A DNA stretch of 64,000 bases from Streptomyces sp. MUM 178J (GTDB lineage Bacteria; Actinomycetota; Actinomycetes; Streptomycetales; Streptomycetaceae), in assembly GCF_022414575.1 (NCBI RefSeq), contig NZ_JADWYQ010000020.1:43720-107719 (forward strand). The letters run 5' to 3'. The first letter of the stretch is position 1. Every line of letters starts with the position of its first letter. Positions 9,281-18,627 of this stretch are shown here, piece after piece. The notes below the pieces were generated by a model. That model was not told the origin of the DNA. It was given only the letters and a program-made list of their open reading frames with translations, and did no database searches. The position numbers were made by a program, and so were the translations under genes.

Positions 9281-9406
9281 CGCACAAGGGTCTGACAGTG
9301 CACCGCGCACGTCCGCATGCACAACGGCGTCCGGGGCAGCCGACATGTCCGCACGCACGACGGCGCGCGGGTCAGGCGGCGGGTCGGCGCGCATGTCGGC
9401 GGGTCC

Positions 9407-9430
9407 GTCAGGCGGCCCGTCAGGCGGCCC
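9407..9430. repeat. 12-bp tandem duplication containing a stop codon
   Basis: GTCAGGCGGCCC occurs twice head to tail (9407-9418, 9419-9430). The complement holds the TGA stop of the 60-aa gene, so the stop is repeated in frame 12 nt later. A degenerate third copy starts at 9371. Confidence 0.85.
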
Positions 9431-9602
9431 GTACGAAGCTGCGGTTGTCGGGCGCCACCCGCCCCTCCCCCGCGTCTCCGGCACTTCCCCGCCCCCGCGC
9501 ACGGGACATGCGGGCCTTCCGCGCCTGCCGGGCCAGCCGCTCGGCGTCGGCCTCCCGGATGAGCTGGTCGCGGCGGTGCCGGTGGAGTTCGTAGTCGAAC
9601 AT
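9420..9602 (-). CDS. Small basic hypothetical protein (60 aa)
   Basis: A 60-residue charged helical protein (MFDYELHRHRRDQLIREADA...) with a strong ribosome site (AGGGGGA) 6-7 nt before ATG 9602. Similar short proteins rich in Arg/Glu/Ala are common in Streptomyces and have no known function. It sits 139 bp upstream of the LuxR-ATPase gene on the same strand and may be its cotranscribed leader gene. No membrane segment or motif is visible. Confidence 0.65.
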   Translation of the reverse strand: MFDYELHRHRRDQLIREADAERLARQARKARMSRARGRGSAGDAGEGRVAPDNRSFVRAA

Positions 9603-9804
9603 GGCGTATCCCCCTGGTGACGAGATCTGCGATCGGCTGCCACCGGTCTCGGTGACGCCTTCGACTCTCGTCGGGAAGGGGGGCGGGACGCATCGGGAAG
9701 GTGCCGGATTCCTACGCGGCGGGGGGCCTTAGGCGAGAACGGGGGAGGAGTGCGCGGGCCTAAGGCAGTGGCTTTCCCCCTCCGCTCCCCGCCCCTTCCC
9801 GGAA

Positions 9805-9822
9805 CTGGGGGCTCCGCCCCAG
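9805..9822. repeat. REP-like GC-rich palindrome
   Basis: CTGGGGGCTCCGCCCCAG forms a short hairpin in the 294-bp gap between the 60-aa gene and the acetyltransferase. Related GGGGCTCCGCCCC palindromes occur at 44351-44372, 44442-44463 and 52331-52347. The rest of the gap (9603-9896) shows no gene. Confidence 0.6.
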
Positions 9823-9896
9823 CCCCCCGCATCGCCTCGATCGCCGGCGGGGCTTGATTCGGCCCCGGTGCGCGGGGGGGCGGGGCGGCGCCCCGG

Positions 9897-10451
9897 TCAG
9901 GAGGGCCGCCCGCGCCACTCGTCCGCGAGCAGGGACCAGATCTCGATGTCCTGCCGCTCACCCCGGTACGCGTACTGCTGCCGCAGCACACCCTCGCGCG
10001 TCATCCCAAGGCGCTGGGCGACCTTGATGCTGGGCCGGTTGGCCGCGGAGACGTACCACTCCACGCGGTGGATGCCGCGTTCTTCGACGGCCCAGTCGAT
10101 GAGGACGCGGGTCGCATGGGTGACGAGGCCGCGGCCCGTGGCGGACGGCTCCAGCCAGCAGCCCGCCTCGCACACGCCCTGGGCTGCGTCGAAGTTCGGG
10201 AACAGCACGCCGCCGACCAGCGTGCCGTCGAGCCATATGCCGTAGATCCGGCCGGTGTCCGCGGCCTGTTTGTCGGCGTAGCGCTGCAGGTGGGCCCGTG
10301 CGGAGTCGAGGTCGGTGACGACGTCGGGCAGTCCGACGTACCGGCCTATGTGCTCGCGTCCGCGGTCCATGTGGGCGAGGAACTCCTCGGCCCGCCAGGG
10401 TTCCAGGGGACGCAACTGTGCCTGGTCGTCGCCGAGCGACACCGCGAACAT
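9897..10451 (-). CDS. GNAT acetyltransferase (RimJ/RimL type)
   Basis: A 184-aa N-acetyltransferase of the RimJ/RimL branch. The acetyl-CoA region reads WLEPSATGRGLVTHATRVLIDWA. The downstream RVEWYVSAANRPSIKVAQRLGM segment is the typical beta5-alpha4 region. GGAGAA precedes ATG 10451. The gene starts 18 bp after the MMPL transporter and is probably cotranscribed with it. The acceptor (ribosomal protein, small molecule or drug) is unknown. Confidence 0.85.
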   Translation of the reverse strand: MFAVSLGDDQAQLRPLEPWRAEEFLAHMDRGREHIGRYVGLPDVVTDLDSARAHLQRYADKQAADTGRIYGIWLDGTLVGGVLFPNFDAAQGVCEAGCWLEPSATGRGLVTHATRVLIDWAVEERGIHRVEWYVSAANRPSIKVAQRLGMTREGVLRQQYAYRGERQDIEIWSLLADEWRGRPS

Positions 10452-10469
10452 GCTTCTCCTCAGCCGGGG

Positions 10470-12680
10470 TTACTGCACGAGCTGGCCTTCTTCGCTCGCG
10501 CGCTGTCCCGGGATCTTCGCATGGCTGCCCGCGACGCAGTCCGGGGGCTCGATGCTGATCCTGGGCAGCCGGCGGTCGAGCCAGCGCGGCAGCCACCAGT
10601 TCGCGCCGCCGAGCATGTGCATCAGCGCGGGCACGAGCAGGGTGCGCAGCACGAAGGCGTCGAGTGCGACGGCCGCGGCGAGGGCGATGCCGAACATCGC
10701 GATGACCCGGTCGCCGCTGAGCACGAAGGCGAGGAAGACCGAGATCATGATCACGGCGGCGGAGTTGATCACACGGCTGGTCTCGGCGAGGCCGACCCGT
10801 ACGGCCCGCCGGTTGTCGCCGGTCTCCAGCCACTCCTCGTACATCCGGCTGACCAGGAAGACCTGGTAGTCCATGGAGAGCCCGAAGAGCACGGAGACCA
10901 TGATGACCGGCAGGAACGGTTCGATCGGCCCGGCCGCGCCCAGTCCGAGCAGCTCGCTGCCCCAGCCCCACTGGAAGATCGCGACGACGATGCCGAAGGA
11001 GGAGGCGACAGCGGCGATGTTCATCGCGGCTGCCTTGAGCGGGATGCCGATGGAGCGGAACGCGAGCAGCAGGAGCAGACAGCCCAGTGCGATGACGACG
11101 CCGATGAACAGCGGCAGCTTGCCGATGATGATCTCGGCGAAGTCGTCGTAGCTCGCGGTGAGGCCGCCGACGTACACGTCCAGGGAGGTGCCGTCCACGG
11201 CGTCGGGCAGCACATCGCCGCGCAGCCGGTCGACGAGGTCGCTGGTGGCCTTCGACTGGGGTGCGGAGTCGGGTATGACGGTGAGGACGGCGGTGTCGCC
11301 GCTGCCGTTGTAGGCGACCTGGCCGACCGACTCGACGCCCTGGGTGTCGCGCAGCGTGTCGGCGAGCTTGTCCATGGCGACGTGGTCCCCGGCGCCGTCG
11401 AGGTCTCCGACGAGGGTCAGCGGCCCGTTGACGCCCGGCCCGAAGCCTTCGGCCAGCAGGTCGTACGCCTGTCGGGTGGTCGCGGAGGCCGGCTTGTTGC
11501 CCTGGTCGGAGGTGCCGAGGTGGAGCGAGAGCGTCGGCAGGGCGAGCACCGCCATGACGACGGCGGCGACGGCGCCGAGCAGCTTGGGGTGGCGCTCGAC
11601 GAACGCGGACCAGCGGGCGGCGAAGCCGGTGGGCAGCTCGGGCTGCGGACCGTGCTCCGCGAGCTGGCGGCGCTCGCGGCGGCTGAGCGCCCGCATCCCG
11701 ATGAACGACAGCAGAGCGGGCAGCAGCGTCACCGAGGCGGCGACCGTCAGCACGACGGTGAGCGAGGCGGCTATGGCGACGCCGTTGAGGAAGCCGAGCC
11801 GCAGGATGAGCATGCCGAGCAGGGCTATGCACACGGTGGCGCCGGCGAAGACCACGGCCCGGCCGGTGGTGGCGACGGCGTTGCGTGCCGCCTCCTCCAC
11901 CGTGAGTCCGCGTTTGAGGCCCCTGCGGTGCCGGGTGACGATGAACAGCGCGTAGTCGATGCCGACGCCGAGGCCGACGAGCAGCCCGAGCATCGGTGCG
12001 AAGTCGGCGACCGTCATCACATGGCCGAGGAGCTGGATGCCCGCGTAGGCGGTGCCGACGGACACCAGGGCGGTGGCGATGGGCAGAGCGCTGGCGGCGA
12101 GCGAGCCGAAGGCGAGGAAGAGGACGACGGCGGCGACGGCGATGCCCACCATCTCGGCGGTGTGCCCGCCGGAGGACTCGGTCAGCGCGATGGCGCGGCC
12201 GCCCAGCTCGACCTGGATCCCGTCGCCCTCGGCGGCCTTCGCGGTGGCGACGACCGCCTCGGCCTGCTCCTTGGGGATGTCGTTGGCCTGGTCCTCGAAG
12301 GCGACCGTGGCGTATGCGGTGTGGCCGTCCGCGCTGACGCGGCCCTGGCCGTCGCTGCCGTACGGGCTGGTCACGGAGGCGACGCCGGGGAGCTGCTCGA
12401 CCTCTTCGAGCATCCCGGAGGCGCGCTCCTGCACGTCGGCGGCGCGCACGCTCCCGCTGTCGGTGTGCCAGACGATGGTGTCGCTGTCGCCGCCCGTGCC
12501 CGGGAAGCCCTCCTGCATCAGGGCCGAGGCGCGGCCCGACTCGGTGCCGGGAACGTTGTAGTCGTTCGAGTACGCGGATCCTGTGGCGCCCGCCGCTGCC
12601 GCGACGCCGACGAGGGCGAGCAGCCACAGCAGGACGGTGGCGAGTCGGTGCGAGATGCACCATCGGGCGATGGAGGCCAA
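10470..12680 (-). CDS. MMPL family RND transporter
   Basis: A 736-aa integral membrane transporter of the MMPL/YdfJ class, expected to export lipids or hydrophobic compounds using proton motive force. It has a first membrane helix (RLATVLLWLLALVGV), a large extracytoplasmic loop, five clustered helices including LGLGVGIDYALFIVTRHR, a second loop, and a final helix set with FGLSMDYQVFLVSRMYEEW. The two DY signatures are the conserved proton-relay region. The start is TTG 12680 behind AGGGAGC. An acetyltransferase follows 18 bp downstream. Confidence 0.9.
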   Translation of the reverse strand: MASIARWCISHRLATVLLWLLALVGVAAAAGATGSAYSNDYNVPGTESGRASALMQEGFPGTGGDSDTIVWHTDSGSVRAADVQERASGMLEEVEQLPGVASVTSPYGSDGQGRVSADGHTAYATVAFEDQANDIPKEQAEAVVATAKAAEGDGIQVELGGRAIALTESSGGHTAEMVGIAVAAVVLFLAFGSLAASALPIATALVSVGTAYAGIQLLGHVMTVADFAPMLGLLVGLGVGIDYALFIVTRHRRGLKRGLTVEEAARNAVATTGRAVVFAGATVCIALLGMLILRLGFLNGVAIAASLTVVLTVAASVTLLPALLSFIGMRALSRRERRQLAEHGPQPELPTGFAARWSAFVERHPKLLGAVAAVVMAVLALPTLSLHLGTSDQGNKPASATTRQAYDLLAEGFGPGVNGPLTLVGDLDGAGDHVAMDKLADTLRDTQGVESVGQVAYNGSGDTAVLTVIPDSAPQSKATSDLVDRLRGDVLPDAVDGTSLDVYVGGLTASYDDFAEIIIGKLPLFIGVVIALGCLLLLLAFRSIGIPLKAAAMNIAAVASSFGIVVAIFQWGWGSELLGLGAAGPIEPFLPVIMVSVLFGLSMDYQVFLVSRMYEEWLETGDNRRAVRVGLAETSRVINSAAVIMISVFLAFVLSGDRVIAMFGIALAAAVALDAFVLRTLLVPALMHMLGGANWWLPRWLDRRLPRISIEPPDCVAGSHAKIPGQRASEEGQLVQ

Positions 12681-12824
12681 AGGACTAGCTCCCTGGGTCG
12701 AATGGGGATCTTCACCAGGGAACAGCCTGGAAAGAACTCATGACCTACGGGAAGCCACTCTGGCAGCGATTAGTGATCCTTTGTCCGTTTCGTGGCGTTA
12801 CTCACAAGGGGCTTCCGGAGGAAC

Positions 12825-14960
12825 TCAGCCGGAGACGCTGGGGCGGCCGTTCTCGATGTGCCCCATCAGGCGGCGGCGGAAGGGTTCCCCGCCCTCCACG
12901 GTGACCTCGACGTCGTACCAGCCGTGCGCGTCGGCGGCCGAGTGCACGATGCTGCGGCTGCGGCCCGGCTTGACGGTGATCCGCCGGGTCCAGTCGTCCA
13001 GGTCCGCGTCATCCACATAGCCCAGGGGGCGCACGGTGAAGGTGATCGGCGTCCGCCCTTCGTTGCGCAGTGTGACGTGGAGGTCACGATCGTGGTGGTC
13101 GACGCGTGAGGAGACCTCGGCGGGGCTGTGGACGCTGCCGGCGAACTCGCGGCGGAAGCCGTTCGGACCGATGACCGTGAAGCGGTAGGAGTCCCCGGTA
13201 AGGGGCACCCTCCATTGCGCCCTGCGCCGTACCTGCTTGTGCTGGGGGACGGCGAACTCGCCCGCGTACGGATAGAGCGCGAAGGGCACGGTCGAACGCC
13301 CGGCGTTGCTCAGCACGACGGTGAGGACACTGCCGCGGCCCTCGCGACCGTGGCCGCCGTCGCGGTCGCCGTCGCGGTCGAGCCTGCCGTCGGCGTCCGG
13401 CTGGTACGGCAGCGGGCGGGCGGGGCGTACGCCGGGCTCCTGGACCGGCATGTTCTGCACCGGCGGGGGCGACGGCCGCCAGCGCCCGGTGAACGGCGGG
13501 ATCTGCGCGGGGCGGGCCACCTCCGGCTGCGGCCTGCCGCGCCGGAAGTCGAAGGCCGAGGTCAGGTCGCCGGTGACCGCCCGCCGCCATGGCGTGATGT
13601 TGGGCTCCTCGACACCGGTCCAGCGCTCCAGCAACCGGATCACCGAGGTGTGGTCGAACACCTCCGAGCAGACGTACCCGCCGACCGACCAGGGCGAGAC
13701 GACCAGCATCGGCACCCGGATGCCCAGCCCCGTCGGCAGGCCCTGCCAGCGCTCGCCCTCGTGCCCCGCGGCCGGCACGGGAGGCGGGACGTGGTCGAAG
13801 AAGCCGTCGTTCTCGTCGTAGTTGATCAGCAGGACGGTGTGCCGCCACACCTCGGGGTGCGAGCCGAGGGCGTCGAGCACCTTGTAGACGAGGGACGCGG
13901 AGGCGACCGGCGAGGACGCGCCGGGGTGCTCGGAGTCGACGGCGGACGGCACCAGATAGGACACCTCGGGGAGCGTGCCCGCCGCCACGTCGGCGCGGAA
14001 GGCGTCGGCGAGCGTCCCGCTCTCCGCCCGGCGCAGCCCGCGTTCGAAAAGCGAGCGCTCATGGGGGTCGAGCGTGGCGACCCCCTCCTCCAGGGCCTCC
14101 AGCAGCCGCCGGCGCTCGGCAGGGTCCTCGGCCGCCCGCACGGCGGCGTAGAAGGCCTCCATGTAGGTGAAGTCGCCGGCCCCGGCCAGCGCCTTGCGCG
14201 CGATCTTCTTGAAGACGGTGAAGAACTCGATGTTGTTGTCGGTGAAGTTCTCCCACTCCGTGTACGTCTTCCAGCTGCGCCCCGCGCGCTCCAGCCGCTC
14301 CGCGTACGTCGGCCAGGGATAGCCGGGATGGGTGTCCTCGTCGTACGCGGCGTTCGTCACCGCGCGGCTGCCGTCGGCCTCGTATCCGGTCCAGCCGCTC
14401 CACAGATGGTTGCGATTGGGGCTGGTGGAGGTGTGGGTGGAGGAGTGGTAGGCGTCGCAGATGGTGAACGTGTCGGCGAGTTCGTAGTGCAGCGGCAGAT
14501 CACGCCGGTCGTAGTACGCCATGGTCGCGGCGGTCTTGGCGGACACCCAGCCGTCCATCCACCCGTCGCGCCACGCCCTGGCCCCGCCGCTCCAGGAGTG
14601 GTCGAGGTCTCCGATGTACTGGAGGTCCTTGTGCTGCGCCTCGGCGGCCTCGCGCACGGGGAACGGCAGCACGACGCCCCGGGGGCCCGGCTGCTCGAAG
14701 ACCGGCTTCCCCGAGGGCAGCTCCACGGCGTTGCGGTCGGAGAATCCGCGGACTCCGCGGAGGGCGCCGAAGTAGTGATCGAAGGAACGGTTCTCCTGCA
14801 TCAGGACCACCACATGGCGCACCGCGCGAAGGCCGCCCGCCGGGGGCTCGGCGGCCAGCGCGTCCCTCAGAGACGGAGGCAGCGCCGAGGCTGCGGCAGC
14901 CGCGCCCAGCGCGCCCGTGCCCAGTGTGAGCAGCCGCCGCCGTGACAGTTCCGTGGTCAA
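12825..14960 (-). CDS. Tat-exported phosphocholine-specific phospholipase C
   Basis: A 711-aa secreted phosphoesterase of the non-haemolytic phospholipase C/acid phosphatase family. It hydrolyses phosphatidylcholine-type lipids outside the cell. The N-terminus has a twin-arginine signal (LSRRRLLTLGTGALGAAAAA). Catalytic-domain signatures include VVVLMQENRSFDHYFG, TSPNRNHLWSGW and LLINYDENDGFFDHVPPP. Two C-terminal beta-sandwich repeats (around VVLSNAGRSTVPFAL and VTLRNEGRTPITFTV) are the usual PLC C-terminal domains. TTG 14960 has GGGAGG upstream and places the Tat motif at residue 6. Phosphate control is common for such genes; no PHO box was searched for. Confidence 0.92.
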   Translation of the reverse strand: MTTELSRRRLLTLGTGALGAAAAASALPPSLRDALAAEPPAGGLRAVRHVVVLMQENRSFDHYFGALRGVRGFSDRNAVELPSGKPVFEQPGPRGVVLPFPVREAAEAQHKDLQYIGDLDHSWSGGARAWRDGWMDGWVSAKTAATMAYYDRRDLPLHYELADTFTICDAYHSSTHTSTSPNRNHLWSGWTGYEADGSRAVTNAAYDEDTHPGYPWPTYAERLERAGRSWKTYTEWENFTDNNIEFFTVFKKIARKALAGAGDFTYMEAFYAAVRAAEDPAERRRLLEALEEGVATLDPHERSLFERGLRRAESGTLADAFRADVAAGTLPEVSYLVPSAVDSEHPGASSPVASASLVYKVLDALGSHPEVWRHTVLLINYDENDGFFDHVPPPVPAAGHEGERWQGLPTGLGIRVPMLVVSPWSVGGYVCSEVFDHTSVIRLLERWTGVEEPNITPWRRAVTGDLTSAFDFRRGRPQPEVARPAQIPPFTGRWRPSPPPVQNMPVQEPGVRPARPLPYQPDADGRLDRDGDRDGGHGREGRGSVLTVVLSNAGRSTVPFALYPYAGEFAVPQHKQVRRRAQWRVPLTGDSYRFTVIGPNGFRREFAGSVHSPAEVSSRVDHHDRDLHVTLRNEGRTPITFTVRPLGYVDDADLDDWTRRITVKPGRSRSIVHSAADAHGWYDVEVTVEGGEPFRRRLMGHIENGRPSVSG

Positions 14961-15295
14961 GAGAGCCTCCCGCTGAAAGGTGTTCCGGCGGGACGCTAGA
15001 GGGGCCGGATGTCCTGCGGAAGACCCGCGGACGGCGCATCGGTGAACGCCCACCGGCCCGCCCCAGGAGTCCAAGCCGGCGCCGCGGGCGATGCCCCGCG
15101 CAGGTCAGACCCCGGGACCCGCGGACGGGTGCGCGCGGTCGTCCGGCTGCACATCGAGCATGTCGATGGCGGCGGTGAGGCGTTCCTGCGCCACGAGGCG
15201 GGAGGAAGGAGGCATGAGGCCATGGCGGCCCCTCGAACCTGTGTATTGGCCGATGTGCGACACCGTTGTCAGCGACGGCTGGCACGATGGCGGGT

Positions 15296-16198
15296 ATGGA
15301 CTACAGGGGGACAGACCAACGACATGCGTTAGCGCCGCATGACGCGGCGGAGTTCGCCCGGTCGCTGTTCGAGGCGTCAGGGCTTTGGCAGGGGCAGAGA
15401 CCGGTGCCCCTGCTCACCCTCGACCCGAGGGCCTCGCTCGCGGAGCGGCGGGAGTCCTTCCGGGGGGTGTACGACGCGATCGTGGACCGAATCGGCGAGC
15501 CGACGCTCTACGGCGGCTCGGCGCACGGCCCGAACATCCGCTGGCGGGACGCCGGGAGGGTGCTGCTGCTCTCCGGCGACCGCCATCAGGTGCAGCTCTC
15601 GCTGCACGACACGGAGGCGCTGGAGGACCAGGAGCGCAGGACGTTCGCCTGGGGCGGGGCCTGGTCGGCCGATGAGCCGCACGACTTCGAGTATCTGCCG
15701 TACAGCTGGCAGCTCGACCGCGGCGGCCCGGGCGAGCGCCCGCTGGAGCCCCCGGGAGGCCGCCGCGCCACCTCGCTGGAGCACTTCGAGCGCGCGCTGT
15801 CGCTGCTGCTCTCCGCCTGGGTGGAGCAGTTGTCGGTACAGGTCGGCTGGGACTGGGCGAGCTTCTGCGTGACCAGCGGAGCGGACCGGGGCCGGCAGCT
15901 CCTGGTGTCGTACAGCCTGGAGGACGGCCTGCATGTGTCGATCGACGACCGGGACGGGGAGGACACGGCGGAGCGCGCGCTGCTGATGACCTCCCGCGGC
16001 TGGCAGAGCCGCGACCGCGGCTGGTGGCAGGCAGACTTCCCCGACCCGGACCGCGCGGACGCCGCCCTGCTGGCCCGTCTCGCCCTCACCGAACTCAGCG
16101 CCCGCGGCACCCGCTCCCCGGACCAGCTCCGCGCCCGCGACGTGAGCTGCAAGGACCGCGGCGAGATGTGGCTGCCGGGGCTGGGCATACGGCACTGA
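15296..16198 (+). CDS. Hypothetical protein, about 300 aa
   Basis: I do not recognise this soluble, Trp-rich protein (MDYRGTDQRHALAPHDAAEF...). It shows no signal peptide or membrane segment and has many Trp/Arg and acidic residues. ATG 15296 was chosen by eye. An in-frame ATG at 15287 and TTG at 15266 are possible, and none has a strong ribosome site. It is divergent from the phospholipase C gene and convergent with the glycosyltransferase, from which a strong hairpin separates it. Third-position GC pattern supports coding. Confidence 0.7.
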   Translation: MDYRGTDQRHALAPHDAAEFARSLFEASGLWQGQRPVPLLTLDPRASLAERRESFRGVYDAIVDRIGEPTLYGGSAHGPNIRWRDAGRVLLLSGDRHQVQLSLHDTEALEDQERRTFAWGGAWSADEPHDFEYLPYSWQLDRGGPGERPLEPPGGRRATSLEHFERALSLLLSAWVEQLSVQVGWDWASFCVTSGADRGRQLLVSYSLEDGLHVSIDDRDGEDTAERALLMTSRGWQSRDRGWWQADFPDPDRADAALLARLALTELSARGTRSPDQLRARDVSCKDRGEMWLPGLGIRH

Positions 16199-16200
16199 GA

Positions 16201-16232
16201 CCGCCGGCCGGGGCGGGCGCCCCGGCCGGCGG
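16201..16232. terminator. Bidirectional hairpin terminator
   Basis: A perfect 14-bp stem (16201-16214 with 16219-16232, loop GGGC) lies between two convergent genes, the hypothetical protein and the glycosyltransferase. There is no U-tract, as is common for Streptomyces terminators. Confidence 0.7.
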
Positions 16233-16252
16233 AGGCACAGGCCCAGGTGAGG

Positions 16253-17398
16253 TCACCTGGGTCGCCCCATCGCCTTCTTCGGCTTTTTCGGCCGCCGGCG
16301 GCCGGGGGGCACCCTGGAGGGGGTCCCCAGCACCGCGGAGAGGCGCTGAGCCGCGTACTCACGGTTGACCAGTGTCTGCCTGCGATGGGCCTCCGGCAGC
16401 TCCGGCATGGCAAGCAGCCGGTTGCACGCCTGGTGGGAAGCCCGCCAGTCCCCCACCCAGTACGCGCTGATCGAGAACTCCATCAGCAGCCCCCACCTGT
16501 ACACCCAGGGACTCACGAACAGCAGGTCGTCCGGAACGGGCCGGTTGAGTCCGGCGCAGGCGAAGGCGTGCGCGGTCCTGTAGCGCCCCATGGCGCGCAG
16601 CCGTGAACACAGTTCGTAGCAGGCTTCGAGACGGTGGGGCCGGGTCTCCCAGGCCCGCACGAGCGCGTCCATGCCGGCCGCCCAGTCTCCCGTGTCGGCT
16701 CTGAGGATTCCGGTCTGAAGCAGCGAGTAGTAGACCTCTTCCGGCCAGCCGCCCATCGTGGCACGGCGCTCGTAGAGGGCGATGGCCTCTTCCGCGCGGC
16801 CCATGTCACGCATGGTCTGGGCCAGATAGAAGACGGTGCGGGTGTTGTCGGGGTCACGCTCGAGTTCGGCGCTCAGCAGCCGTGCGTCGCGCTCGAACTT
16901 GTCATGACGCGACCCTCCGTCAGCGTGGTCCACGACGACCAGAGCGTCGAGGTTCGCCTGGTCCGCCTGCTCGTCGGTGGTGAGGTACTCGTGGGTGACG
17001 CCTTCGTAGCGCCAGGCGATGTCGCCCCTGACCAGCCGCTTGATGCGGTATTCGAGGGCGCCTTCGTGCCGGAGCATATAACCGGCGGCCGTGAGCGGTG
17101 GCAGGGGGCCGTTCTGCCGGATCTCCAGGTCGGCGTCGAGCAGAAGCAGGTAGTCGGCCCTGCCGCGCGCATGACCGATGTTGAGGCTCCGGTTATGGCC
17201 GAAGTCGATCCACGGCTCCTCGTGGAGCTCCCCGGGGATGCCCCTGAGCGCGCTGCGGATCAGCTCCTGCGTGCCGTCCGTGGACCCCGTATCGGAGATC
17301 ACCCAGGTGGTGATCAGGTCACGGACCGATGAGAGACAGCGTTCAATCACCCCGGACTCGTTCTTGACGATCATGCAAAGGCAAATGGTCGGCTTCAC
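16253..17398 (-). CDS. Family 2 glycosyltransferase with TPR-like C-terminal region
   Basis: A 381-aa cytosolic glycosyltransferase. The N-terminal GT-A domain (residues 1 to about 150) has the start ICLCMIVKNESGVIERCLSS, the nucleotide-sugar loop ISDTGSTDGT and a metal-binding LLLDADLE. The C-terminal half is helical and TPR-like (TRTVFYLAQTMRDMGRAEEA). This architecture resembles peptide/protein glycosyltransferases such as SunS. The basic C-terminus is RRRPKKPKKAMGRPR. The start is GTG 17398 with a weak ribosome site. It diverges from the collagen-like gene 346 bp away; Thr-rich collagen repeats are a plausible acceptor, which is inference only. Confidence 0.85.
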   Translation of the reverse strand: MKPTICLCMIVKNESGVIERCLSSVRDLITTWVISDTGSTDGTQELIRSALRGIPGELHEEPWIDFGHNRSLNIGHARGRADYLLLLDADLEIRQNGPLPPLTAAGYMLRHEGALEYRIKRLVRGDIAWRYEGVTHEYLTTDEQADQANLDALVVVDHADGGSRHDKFERDARLLSAELERDPDNTRTVFYLAQTMRDMGRAEEAIALYERRATMGGWPEEVYYSLLQTGILRADTGDWAAGMDALVRAWETRPHRLEACYELCSRLRAMGRYRTAHAFACAGLNRPVPDDLLFVSPWVYRWGLLMEFSISAYWVGDWRASHQACNRLLAMPELPEAHRRQTLVNREYAAQRLSAVLGTPSRVPPGRRRPKKPKKAMGRPR

Positions 17399-17744
17399 GT
17401 CATCACTGATCCCCGCGTGGTTGTGCGGGCGACCTTAGGAACCGGCCGGCGCCCGAGCGGTCCGGCACGCCGATGCCTCCCCCCTTTGGACAGCCCGCAG
17501 GCAGCCGCTGCGGCGAACGTCCGGCGCGCCTCCCACCACACCCCCCAACACCACCAAACCATGACAAACGGTACGCCCATGCGTATGCGGACGGCACAGG
17601 CGGCCAACGACAAGCACCGGCTGCCCTCGCCAGGCCTCCGCGCGGTCCCGCCGGCAGTGCAGGCGCACAGCATCATCCGCCGGAAGGGCCCACGACCGAC
17701 ACCTCGGGCGCGAACAGCTCGAACTCAAGAAAGCAGGTCACTTC
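17399..17744. other. Divergent promoter region of glycosyltransferase and collagen-like gene
   Basis: A 346-bp gap less GC-extreme than the genes around it. Rightward, TGACAA (17562-17567) and TATGCG (17584-17589), 16 bp apart, could be -35/-10 elements for the collagen-like gene; this is weak. No gene of its own is convincing, although short frames run through it. Confidence 0.4.
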
Positions 17745-18536
17745 ATGAGTCCTGACCGCAGGACCGCATCCCGCCTCGGCCCGCTTCCGAAGCGGCGCAG
17801 GTGGATCGCCGGCGGCGCGGCCACATCACTGGCCCTCGTCATGCTGGGCATGGCCAGCCCCACCATGGCGATGACGCCCGGCGCCCAGTCGTCCCACGTC
17901 GTGGACGACCCGACCGCGACGGAGAACGACAGGTGCATGGTCTCGGCGAGCCCCCTCGGCGCGACCGTGGAAGGCGGGGACCGCTGCAAGGGCAAGATCG
18001 GACCCACAGGTCCGACCGGACCCACAGGTCCGACCGGACCCACCGGACCCACCGGACCCACCGGACCCACCGGACCGACAGGTCCGACGGGCCCGACTGG
18101 CCCTACGGGTCCCAGTGAGTGCGTCGACATCGACTCCTACGCGCCCAACAACGCCGAAGAGTTCAGCGTGCTGCTCACCACCACCGGGAACTACTACGCC
18201 GGCCAGCGGCTCCACGAGGCCGCCGTGGACTCGAACGGCAACGGGGCCCCGGACCTCGACGAGGACGGCGACGGCATCGACTTCGAGGCGATCGGGGACT
18301 ACCAGTGGACGCTCATCAGCGGTGAGGACAACCCCGACTTCCCCGACAACCCGTGCTCCGTGTCCATCACGTCCCAGGGCAACTCCGCCTACGCCAAGGT
18401 GCTCACCCTCGACAACGAGGTGTGGGAGACCCACGGTGACGTCAATGGCCTCAACTTCATCTGGGACGAGGCCTGGGTCCAACTCACCGACCCCGAGGTC
18501 CTGAACTTCCAGGCCGAGAAGAGCCTCAAGGACTGA
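17745..18536 (+). CDS. Secreted collagen-like protein with acidic Ca-binding-type C-terminal domain
   Basis: A 263-aa exported protein. The N-terminus is a long signal peptide (basic [10 protein letters not shown], hydrophobic core to about residue 42, AMA cleavage). Residues 86-124 are 13 Gly-X-Y triplets: 12 GPT and a final GPS. A cysteine lies on each side of the triplets (DRCKGKIG before, SECVDID after). The C-terminal domain is acidic and contains [16 protein letters not shown], like a thrombospondin type-3/EF-hand calcium site. Collagen-like segments trimerise as stalks in other bacteria, and Thr in GPT triplets is a known O-glycosylation substrate. The start ATG 17745 has a modest GCAGG upstream. 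Function is unknown. Confidence 0.85.
   Translation: MSPDRRTASRLGPLPKRRRWIAGGAATSLALVMLGMASPTMAMTPGAQSSHVVDDPTATENDRCMVSASPLGATVEGGDRCKGKIGPTGPTGPTGPTGPTGPTGPTGPTGPTGPTGPTGPTGPSECVDIDSYAPNNAEEFSVLLTTTGNYYAGQRLHEAAVDSNGNGAPDLDEDGDGIDFEAIGDYQWTLISGEDNPDFPDNPCSVSITSQGNSAYAKVLTLDNEVWETHGDVNGLNFIWDEAWVQLTDPEVLNFQAEKSLKD
18000..18116 (+). repeat. Collagen-like 9-nt tandem repeat (13 units)
   Basis: Thirteen in-frame 9-nt units encode Gly-Pro-Thr (last Gly-Pro-Ser). Units 5-8 are identical (GGACCCACC), while outer units vary at third positions. That pattern suggests older edges and recent central expansion. Copy number could change without shifting frame. Confidence 0.95.
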
Positions 18537-18583
18537 CGCCGCCCGGGCCCTTCCTCGGACGGCCGATCAGGCCTCAAGGACCA

Positions 18584-18627
18584 GCGTGCGCGCCGTGCCC
18601 GTACGGTTCCGGGCACGGCGCGCACGC
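18584..18627 (+). terminator. Strong hairpin terminator of the collagen-like gene
   Basis: A perfect 17-bp stem (18584-18600 with 18611-18627) with a 10-nt loop lies 48 bp after the stop codon. Confidence 0.8.

Noticed and set aside
10068..12743. 891-codon rightward open frame opposite the MMPL transporter
   Set aside because: Composition is that of an antisense shadow of a high-GC gene (Gly/Asp/Glu/Val rich, no domain). The leftward frame is a full MMPL protein.
18000..18116. CRISPR array
   Set aside because: Nine-nt periodic repeat encoding Gly-X-Y without spacers; no cas genes in the window.
17738..18130. Leftward frame with Gly-Pro-Val repeats opposite the collagen-like gene
   Set aside because: Automatic complement of the Gly-Pro-Thr repeat; no ribosome site and no signal peptide.
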